Of a stretch of DNA of 36,198 bases, positions 7,187 to 13,385 are shown one piece after another. Made by a program: the position numbers and the translations under genes. The stretch covers positions 1 to 36,198 of the forward strand of contig CAKPNP010000008.1 of assembly GCA_934169415.1 (NCBI GenBank), given 5' to 3'. Source of the stretch: an uncultured Bacilli bacterium. Its GTDB lineage: Bacteria > Bacillota_I > Bacilli_A > RF39 > UBA660. The notes beneath the pieces are model-generated. The model was not told the origin of the DNA. It was given only the letters and a program-made list of their open reading frames with translations, and did not search any database. Numbering within the stretch: the stretch's first letter is position 1; each line of letters begins with the position of its first letter.

Positions 7187-8180
7187 AATATTTTTATTAG
7201 TAGCTGTGGTTTTATTATTATCAGGTTGTACTAAATACAAAACTTATGATAATAAAAACATAACTATTGAATCAACAGGGCAAAGGGCTGTTTCTAATAT
7301 ACTTTGTAAGACTGATAATACTATAAATCAATACGAAGATATAAAATTGAATTTAATAAAAGAGTATGATACAAAGTTAGAAAACAACGAAATAACGCAG
7401 GATGAATATGATAATAAAAAGAAAGATATAGAATCTAATTTTGATTTATCAAATGTTTCTTATTGTAGTGAATTTAATGTATTTAGTGGTAATGATGGAT
7501 TATGGACAACTTTATTTGTAAAAACACTATCATGGTTAATTATTAAAATAGGTTCAGTTACAAAAAATTATGGTTGGGCTATTATAATAGTTACATTATT
7601 AATAAGATTTGTACTTTATCCTCTTACAAATAAAACAGCAATGCAATCAGAAAATATGAAAGCAGCACAATCTAAGTTAAATAAGTTAGAAGAAAAATAT
7701 AGAAATAAAACAGATCAACAATCTTTGATTGCAAAACAACAAGAAATGATGAAAATATATAAAGATTATAATATTAATCCAATGTCAAGTTGTTTATTTG
7801 CATTTATACAAATTCCACTTTTCTTTGCTTTCTATGAAGCTTTATACAGACTTCCAGTAGTATTAGAAGAAAATTTCTTTGGAATAAAATTAGGAATAAC
7901 TCCTATGGTTGCTTTCCAAAATGGACAATTCTATTATTTAATATTTGTAATACTAGTTGTTTTAGCAACTTACTTCTCATTTAGATTGAATTCAGCTATG
8001 AATATGGAAAGTGAGACAGCTTCTCAAATGAAAATGATGAATAATATAAGTGTAGTTATGATTTCTATAACATCATTCTGTGTTTCAACTGGTATAGCGT
8101 TATATTGGATTATAAATAGTGGTTTTACAATAGTACAAAATTTACTAGTAAAAGGAAAAAAGAATGCTAACATTAAATAA
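7173..8180 (+). CDS. yidC: membrane protein insertase YidC/SpoIIIJ (lipoprotein form)
   Basis: Inserts and folds membrane proteins, alone or with SecYEG. The 335 residues begin with a signal segment ending in the lipobox LLSGC (Cys near residue 19), as in Gram-positive YidC/OxaA. A charged extracytoplasmic stretch precedes a five-helix OXA1 core beginning near WAIIIVTLLIRFVLYPLTNK, whose Arg is the conserved hydrophilic-groove arginine. LFAFIQIPLFFAFYEAL and the ALYWIINSGFTIVQN end segment are also typical. It lacks the large periplasmic domain of proteobacterial YidC. It overlaps rnpA and jag, implying translational coupling. Confidence 0.95.
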   Translation: MKKNKIFLLVAVVLLLSGCTKYKTYDNKNITIESTGQRAVSNILCKTDNTINQYEDIKLNLIKEYDTKLENNEITQDEYDNKKKDIESNFDLSNVSYCSEFNVFSGNDGLWTTLFVKTLSWLIIKIGSVTKNYGWAIIIVTLLIRFVLYPLTNKTAMQSENMKAAQSKLNKLEEKYRNKTDQQSLIAKQQEMMKIYKDYNINPMSSCLFAFIQIPLFFAFYEALYRLPVVLEENFFGIKLGITPMVAFQNGQFYYLIFVILVVLATYFSFRLNSAMNMESETASQMKMMNNISVVMISITSFCVSTGIALYWIINSGFTIVQNLLVKGKKNANIK

Positions 8181-8775
8181 ATATGAGGGTAAACATTTAG
8201 AAACTTTAAAAAATAAAATAAGTGATATATATAAAATAGATTTTGAAGATTTATACTATTCTATTAAAGAAGAAAAAGTAGGTTTATTTAAAAATAAAAA
8301 TTATATAATTGAAGTAATATCTAAAGAAGAAATAAAAAAGTATATAAATGAGTATATAAATAATATAGCTAAATATATGTCTATTTCTATAAAAACAGAT
8401 ATAAACTTTAATGAGAATAGTATAATAGTAAATCTTTATTCAAACAATAATAATATAATTATAGGTGCATCTGGTAAAAATTTAGAAGCTTTAAAAAATG
8501 TTATTAGTCAGTCTATTAGAGAATTAAATAAATTAAATTTAAGACTTGAAATAGATGTTAATAACTATAAAGAAAGAAAATTAAAAATATTCAAAAAAGA
8601 AATAGAAGATATTTGTAATTCTGTAATTAATACTAAGGTAGAAGTTAAATTAGATCCAATGAATTCTTATAAAAGAAGAATAGTTCATTCTATTGTATCT
8701 AATTATAAATCTTTAACAAGCTTTAGTGTTTTGGATGAACCAGATAGATACACTATAATAAAATTTAAGGATTAA
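8164..8775 (+). CDS. khpB: RNA-binding protein Jag/KhpB (KH and R3H domains)
   Basis: Jag/KhpB is an RNA-binding protein that acts with KhpA and affects cell elongation in Firmicutes. The 203 residues show a Jag-N-like start (EGKHLETLKNKISDIYKI), a KH-domain GxxG loop in IIIGASGKNLEAL near residue 100, and an R3H signature YKRRIVHSIVSNY near residue 178. The gene overlaps the end of yidC by 17 bases, the conserved pairing of these two genes. A hairpin terminator begins at the stop codon and closes the rpmH-jag block. Confidence 0.93.
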   Translation: MLTLNKYEGKHLETLKNKISDIYKIDFEDLYYSIKEEKVGLFKNKNYIIEVISKEEIKKYINEYINNIAKYMSISIKTDINFNENSIIVNLYSNNNNIIIGASGKNLEALKNVISQSIRELNKLNLRLEIDVNNYKERKLKIFKKEIEDICNSVINTKVEVKLDPMNSYKRRIVHSIVSNYKSLTSFSVLDEPDRYTIIKFKD

Positions 8776-8794
8776 GGAATTTATATTCCTTTTT
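8774..8794 (+). terminator. intrinsic terminator after khpB
   Basis: AAGGAAT pairs with ATTCCTT around a four-base loop, followed by a short T tract, starting at the khpB stop codon. Confidence 0.65.
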
Positions 8795-8797
8795 ATA

Positions 8798-8826
8798 TTG
8801 CAGTTTTAAAATAAATAATGTAAAAT
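8798..8826 (+). promoter_or_regulatory. promoter for HD hydrolase-mnmE-mnmG-rsmG
   Basis: TTGCAG at 8798-8803, a 17-bp spacer and TAAAAT at 8821-8826, placed directly after the khpB terminator and 22 bases before the HD-domain gene. It would drive the tightly packed genes up to rsmG. Confidence 0.65.
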
Positions 8827-8848
8827 ACAAAGGAGAACTGGTGAATAT

Positions 8849-9373
8849 ATGATGAACGAAAAAATACCTTATAAAATTATAAATTCTATGGATGATGAAT
8901 ATAAAGAAATAGTTTCTGAAATTTTAAATAATGAAGAATTTTTAAAGCGAAAAAATTATCACCATCATGAAAATAGATCAGTTTATTATCATAGTTTGAT
9001 GGTTTCTTATAGATCATATAAGATAGCTAAAAAATTTAAATTGGATTATAAGTCAACAGCTATAGCTGGTCTTCTACATGATTTTTATTATAATGATTGG
9101 CAATTAAATAGAAAAAAGGCGCCTATAAGAAAAGCTCATGGTTTTACTCATGCATCTGAGGCTTTAGAAAATTCTAGAAAAAACTTTGGTAATTTAATGA
9201 ATAAAAAAATAGAAAATAGTATAAAAAGACATATGTTTCCACTGAATTTTATTCCCCCACTTTATTTAGAGGGATGGATAATATGTTTAGTTGATAAATA
9301 TTGCTCTTTCGAAGTATTTAAAACACCAAAACAATTATATAAATATGTTGGAATAAGAAAGAAAGGTGAATAA
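8849..9373 (+). CDS. HD-domain phosphohydrolase family protein
   Basis: A small HD-superfamily metal-dependent phosphohydrolase, substrate unknown. The 174 residues show the metal-ligand order: H in YYHSLMVS, the HD pair in AGLLHDFYYNDW, further histidines in HGFTHASEAL and IKRHMFPL, and the distal Asp in LVDKYCS. The HHHENRS start and the KRHMFPL...IPP pattern match a widespread uncharacterised Firmicutes family of about 170-200 residues. It is not YqeK by its flanking sequence. The ATG at 8849 follows GGTGAATAT; a GTG eight bases earlier runs straight into a stop. It abuts mnmE, so the two are probably co-transcribed. Confidence 0.8.
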   Translation: MMNEKIPYKIINSMDDEYKEIVSEILNNEEFLKRKNYHHHENRSVYYHSLMVSYRSYKIAKKFKLDYKSTAIAGLLHDFYYNDWQLNRKKAPIRKAHGFTHASEALENSRKNFGNLMNKKIENSIKRHMFPLNFIPPLYLEGWIICLVDKYCSFEVFKTPKQLYKYVGIRKKGE

Positions 9374-9374
9374 T

Positions 9375-10721
9375 ATGAATGATACAATAGCAGCTATCTC
9401 AACCGCTTTAGGAGTTGGTGCTATATCTATAATTAGAGTTAGTGGTCCTGATTCAATATCTATAGTTAATAAAATAACTAAATCAAAAAAATTACTTCAA
9501 TATAAATCTCATACAATTAATTATGACCATATAGTTGAAAATGATAAAGTTATAGACGAAGTTTTAATTTCAATTATGAAATCTCCAAAAACTTTTACAA
9601 AAGAAGATATAGTGGAAGTTAATTGTCATGGTGGAATTGCAACTACTAATAAGGTTTTAGAATTATTACTTACTAATGGTTGTAGATTAGCCCTTCCAGG
9701 AGAGTTTAGTAAAAGGGCATTTTTAAATGGTAGAATTGATTTGATAGAAGCTGAAGGTATAATGGATTTAATAAATGCTAAAACTGATAAATCTTTAAAA
9801 CTTGCAATCAACCAAGTAAGTGGTAAAGTGTCTAATTTAATAAAATCTATAAGAGATAAACTATCACAACTAATTGCTAATATAGAGGTAAATATCGATT
9901 TTCCAGAGTATGAAGATGTTTTAGTAGTTACAAATAAAATGATTAAAGAAAATATATCTATAATAGAAGAAAATATTAAGGAAATATTAAGAAAAAGTGA
10001 AAATAGTAAAATTATAAATGAAGGTATATCTGTTGCTATAATAGGTAGACCAAATGTAGGTAAAAGTAGTCTTCTTAATGCTTTACTTGAAGAACCTAAA
10101 GCTATAGTAACAGAAATAGAAGGAACCACTAGAGATTTTGTAGAAGGAACTATAAATCTAGATGGAATAATGCTTAATTTAATAGATACAGCTGGTATTA
10201 GAAAAACAAAAGACGTAGTTGAATCTATAGGAATTAATAAAAGTAAGGAATTAATAAATAAAGCATCATTAATATTATTTTTATTAAACAACAATGAAGA
10301 AATGAATGATGAAGAAAAAGAAATATATGAATTACTTAAAGATAAAAATTATATTATCGTAGTTAATAAAAGTGATTTAGAAAAAAAATTAATTATAGAA
10401 GATGATAATAAAGTATTAGTAAGTGCTAAAACTGGTTTTGGATTAGAAGATTTAAAAAATAAAATAAAAGAAAAATATAATTTAGAAACAATAGAAACAG
10501 ATGATTTAACTTACCTTTCAAGTGCAAGAAGTATTTCATTATTACGTAAAGCATTAGAAAGTGTAAATGATGTAAAAAAGGCATTAGAATTAGATACACC
10601 AATAGATCTAATAGAAATAGATTTAAAAAACATATGGGAAATTTTAGGTTCTATAATAGGTGCAAATTATGAAGATGAACTAATAGATGAATTATTTAGT
10701 AGGTTTTGTTTAGGAAAGTAG
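9375..10721 (+). CDS. mnmE: tRNA modification GTPase MnmE
   Basis: With MnmG, installs the (carboxymethyl)aminomethyl group on uridine 34 of tRNAs, using GTP and a folate-derived one-carbon unit. I chose ATG 9375 (448 aa, start MNDTIAAIST) because AAAGGTG lies at proper spacing; an in-frame GTG nine bases earlier is part of that ribosome-binding site. The N-terminal folate-binding domain is followed by a G domain with G1 GRPNVGKS near residues 224-231, G3 DTAG and G4 NKSD, and the protein ends in FCLGK, containing the catalytic C-terminal C-x-G-K. It follows the HD gene with almost no gap and precedes mnmG. Confidence 0.97.
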   Translation: MNDTIAAISTALGVGAISIIRVSGPDSISIVNKITKSKKLLQYKSHTINYDHIVENDKVIDEVLISIMKSPKTFTKEDIVEVNCHGGIATTNKVLELLLTNGCRLALPGEFSKRAFLNGRIDLIEAEGIMDLINAKTDKSLKLAINQVSGKVSNLIKSIRDKLSQLIANIEVNIDFPEYEDVLVVTNKMIKENISIIEENIKEILRKSENSKIINEGISVAIIGRPNVGKSSLLNALLEEPKAIVTEIEGTTRDFVEGTINLDGIMLNLIDTAGIRKTKDVVESIGINKSKELINKASLILFLLNNNEEMNDEEKEIYELLKDKNYIIVVNKSDLEKKLIIEDDNKVLVSAKTGFGLEDLKNKIKEKYNLETIETDDLTYLSSARSISLLRKALESVNDVKKALELDTPIDLIEIDLKNIWEILGSIIGANYEDELIDELFSRFCLGK

Positions 10722-10730
10722 GTGTTTAAA

Positions 10731-12593
10731 ATGAAGTATGAAATAATAGTTGTAGGTGGTGGACATGCTGGATGTGAAGCGGCTTTAGCATCTTCTAAAA
10801 AGAACCACTCTACCCTTTTAATATCTGGTAGAATTGAAAATATTGCTACAATGCCATGTAATCCTTCTATAGGCGGTTCAGCTAAAGGAATAGTTGTAAG
10901 AGAAATAGATGCATTAGGTGGAATGATGGGTAAAATAGCTGATGAAGCAAAATTACAAATAAAAATGCTTAATTATGCAAAAGGACCAGCAGTTAAAGCA
11001 CTAAGAAGTCAAGCAGATAAAATTATTTATCCTAAGAAAATGTTAGAAACATTAAGAAAACAAAAAAATCTAGAAATAAAAGAAGCTATTGTAGAAGATT
11101 TAATTATAGATAATGGAAAAGTATGTGGTGTTGTACTAGAAAACGGCGAAAAAATTTATAGTGATGCTGTTATACTAACAACAGGTACATATTTAAAATC
11201 TGATATATTAGTTGGAGATACAAGAACTAGACAGGGTCCACATGGTGAAAAACCAAGTAATCATTTGAGTGATAATTTAAGCAAATATGGTTTAAAAATA
11301 ATAAGATTAAAAACCGGAACCCCTCCTAGAATTGAAAAATCATCAATTGATTTTTCTAAAACGCAAGTTGAATTAGGTGATGATGTAGAGAGATTTTTTA
11401 GTTTTGATGATAATAAAAGTTATGATACAAAAGAACAAATTCCATGTCATTTAATTTATACGACTCCCCTAACCCATAAAATTATATTAGATAATTTAAA
11501 TAAATCTAGTATGTATGGTGGTCTTGATGATATTAAAGGTATTGGTCCAAGATATTGTCCATCTATAGAAGATAAAATCGTTAGATTTAAAGATAAAGAA
11601 CGTCATCAATTATTTTTAGAACCTGAAAGTATATATTATGATGATATATATTTACAAGGTTTCTCAACTTCTATGCCAATAGATATTCAAGAACAAATGG
11701 TTCATAGTTTACCAGGATTAGAACATGCTAAAATAAATAAATATGCTTATGCTATAGAATATGATGCTATATACCCTACTCAACTAAAACAATCTCTAGA
11801 AGTTAAATCTATTGAAAATTTATTTACAGCAGGTCAAATAAATGGTACTTCTGGTTATGAAGAAGCTGCTTGTCAAGGATTAATTGCAGGTATTAATGCT
11901 TCATTAAAATTAGAAGGAAAAGAACCATTAATATTAAAAAGAAACGAAGCATATATAGGAGTTTTAATAGATGATTTAGTAACTAAAGGTGTTAAAGATC
12001 CATATAGATTATTAACTTCAAGAGCTGAATATAGATTATTATTAAGACATGATAATGCAGATTTACGTATACGTGAGTATGGATATAAAGTAGGACTTAT
12101 AGATGAAGAAAAACATGACAAGTTATTAAATAAAATAAAATTAATAGATGAATTAAGTGATTATTTAAAAACTATTAAAATTACACCAGTTCAAAATGAT
12201 TATTTAGTAAGTCTTAATTCAACACCCCTAAAAGATGGAATAAATGCTTATGATTTACTAAAACGTCCAGAAATAACATATGATAAAATAAAGAAATTTA
12301 TAGATAGAGAATATCCAGATGATGTAATAGAAGAAGTTGAATTAAATATTAAATATAAAGGATATATAGATAAAGCAATAAAAGAATCTGAAAAATTAAT
12401 AGCTCAAGAAAATAAGAAAATTCCAAGTGATGTAGATTATTATAAGATTGGTAATTTAGCTAGTGAAGCAAAACAAAAACTAACTGAAGTTCGCCCTACT
12501 TCACTAGGACAAGCATCACGTATTAGCGGTGTAAATCCAGCCGATATTGCAATTTTATCAATTTACTTAAAAAAGGAAAATAAATATGAGTGA
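10731..12593 (+). CDS. mnmG: tRNA U34 carboxymethylaminomethyltransferase subunit MnmG (GidA)
   Basis: FAD- and NADH-dependent partner of MnmE in wobble-uridine modification. ATG 10731 (620 aa) follows AGGTG that overlaps the mnmE stop. A GTG nine bases earlier is part of the ribosome-binding site and was not used. The dinucleotide-binding motif VVGGGHAGCEAA is at the N-terminus. NPSIGGSAKG, TTGTYL, LKTGTPPR and GQINGTSGYEEAACQG are all family signatures, and the C-terminal helical domain ends with a RPTSLGQASRISGVNPADI stretch. It stops with TGA, showing standard code usage, and overlaps rsmG by eight bases. Confidence 0.97.
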   Translation: MKYEIIVVGGGHAGCEAALASSKKNHSTLLISGRIENIATMPCNPSIGGSAKGIVVREIDALGGMMGKIADEAKLQIKMLNYAKGPAVKALRSQADKIIYPKKMLETLRKQKNLEIKEAIVEDLIIDNGKVCGVVLENGEKIYSDAVILTTGTYLKSDILVGDTRTRQGPHGEKPSNHLSDNLSKYGLKIIRLKTGTPPRIEKSSIDFSKTQVELGDDVERFFSFDDNKSYDTKEQIPCHLIYTTPLTHKIILDNLNKSSMYGGLDDIKGIGPRYCPSIEDKIVRFKDKERHQLFLEPESIYYDDIYLQGFSTSMPIDIQEQMVHSLPGLEHAKINKYAYAIEYDAIYPTQLKQSLEVKSIENLFTAGQINGTSGYEEAACQGLIAGINASLKLEGKEPLILKRNEAYIGVLIDDLVTKGVKDPYRLLTSRAEYRLLLRHDNADLRIREYGYKVGLIDEEKHDKLLNKIKLIDELSDYLKTIKITPVQNDYLVSLNSTPLKDGINAYDLLKRPEITYDKIKKFIDREYPDDVIEEVELNIKYKGYIDKAIKESEKLIAQENKKIPSDVDYYKIGNLASEAKQKLTEVRPTSLGQASRISGVNPADIAILSIYLKKENKYE

Positions 12594-13275
12594 AAATGAA
12601 TTTATAGAATACACTAAATTATTAGGTATAGAATTAACTAATAAACAATTAGAACAATTTAACTTATATTATGAGATGTTAATTGAAAAAAATAAAGTTA
12701 TGAATTTAACTGGTATAACTGAAAAAAAAGACGTTTATTTAAAACATTTTTATGATAGTTTGTGTATATGTAAGGCTGTTAATTTAAATGAATATTCCTC
12801 ACTTTGTGATGTTGGAACAGGTGCTGGATTTCCTGGTATGGTATTAAAAATAGCATATCCTAATTTAAATGTAACACTAGTAGATTCACTAAATAAAAGA
12901 GTAAACTTTTTAAATGAAGTTATAGAAAAATTAGAATTAACTAAAATAAATGTTATCCACAGTAGAATTGAAGAACATAAAGGTACATATGATATTGTAA
13001 CAGCTCGTGCAGTTTCTAAATTGAATATATTATTAGAATATTGTATTCCACTAGTTAAAGTAAACGGATACTTTATACCATTAAAAGCAAATATAACATC
13101 TGAATTAACTGAGTCAGCTAACGCTTTAAAAGAACTAAAATCAACGGTTGAGGAAAATATAAACTTCTTACTACCCTTTGAGAATAGTTCAAGAACAATA
13201 TTAAAAATTAAAAAGAATGCTAATAATCCTAAGTATCCAAGAAAATATAGTGAAATAAAAAAACACCCACTTTAG
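12586..13275 (+). CDS. rsmG: 16S rRNA (guanine-527-N7)-methyltransferase RsmG (GidB)
   Basis: Methylates G527 of 16S rRNA using S-adenosylmethionine. The 229 residues show the SAM-binding motif CDVGTGAGFPGMVLKI near residue 84 and the VTARAVSKL segment near 143, both diagnostic. NKVMNLTGITE at the N-terminus is also typical. It starts inside the mnmG stop region and ends at a strong terminator. A perfect DnaA-box nonamer (TTATCCACA, 12953-12961) lies in the coding sequence; this may be chance. Confidence 0.95.
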   Translation: MSENEFIEYTKLLGIELTNKQLEQFNLYYEMLIEKNKVMNLTGITEKKDVYLKHFYDSLCICKAVNLNEYSSLCDVGTGAGFPGMVLKIAYPNLNVTLVDSLNKRVNFLNEVIEKLELTKINVIHSRIEEHKGTYDIVTARAVSKLNILLEYCIPLVKVNGYFIPLKANITSELTESANALKELKSTVEENINFLLPFENSSRTILKIKKNANNPKYPRKYSEIKKHPL

Positions 13276-13299
13276 AATAGCTTTTGCTATTCTTTTTTT
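13274..13299 (+). terminator. intrinsic terminator after rsmG
   Basis: AGAATAGC and GCTATTCT form an eight-pair stem with a TTTT loop, followed by seven T residues. The T tract runs directly into the 22-bp palindrome upstream of the noc-like gene. Confidence 0.85.
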
Positions 13300-13350
13300 G
13301 GGAAATATTTCCCAAAAGTACTTGATTTATTTCCCAAAATGTAGTATCAT
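13296..13350 (+). promoter_or_regulatory. noc promoter with three ATTTCCCAAAA operator half-sites
   Basis: TTGATT at 13322-13327, a 17-bp spacer and TATCAT at 13345-13350 form a promoter. A perfect 22-bp palindrome at 13296-13317 consists of two ATTTCCCAAAA arms facing outwards from the centre. A third identical arm at 13329-13339 fills the -35/-10 spacer, 22 bp (two helical turns) from the second. The half-site ATTTCCC equals half of the known Bacillus Noc-binding site, so autorepression by the gene product is the natural inference. Confidence 0.65.
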
Positions 13351-13385
13351 TTATTCATAAAAGAATAAAGAAGGGAGTTTTTTGC

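Noticed and set aside
12591..12593. Possibility of the Mollicutes code with TGA as tryptophan, given the low GC.
   Set aside because: mnmG, dnaB and the GdpP-like gene end properly in TGA, and tryptophans in conserved motifs are encoded by TGG.
12953..12961. A perfect DnaA box within rsmG as a secondary origin or titration site.
   Set aside because: A single nonamer within coding sequence is expected by chance and there is no cluster around it.
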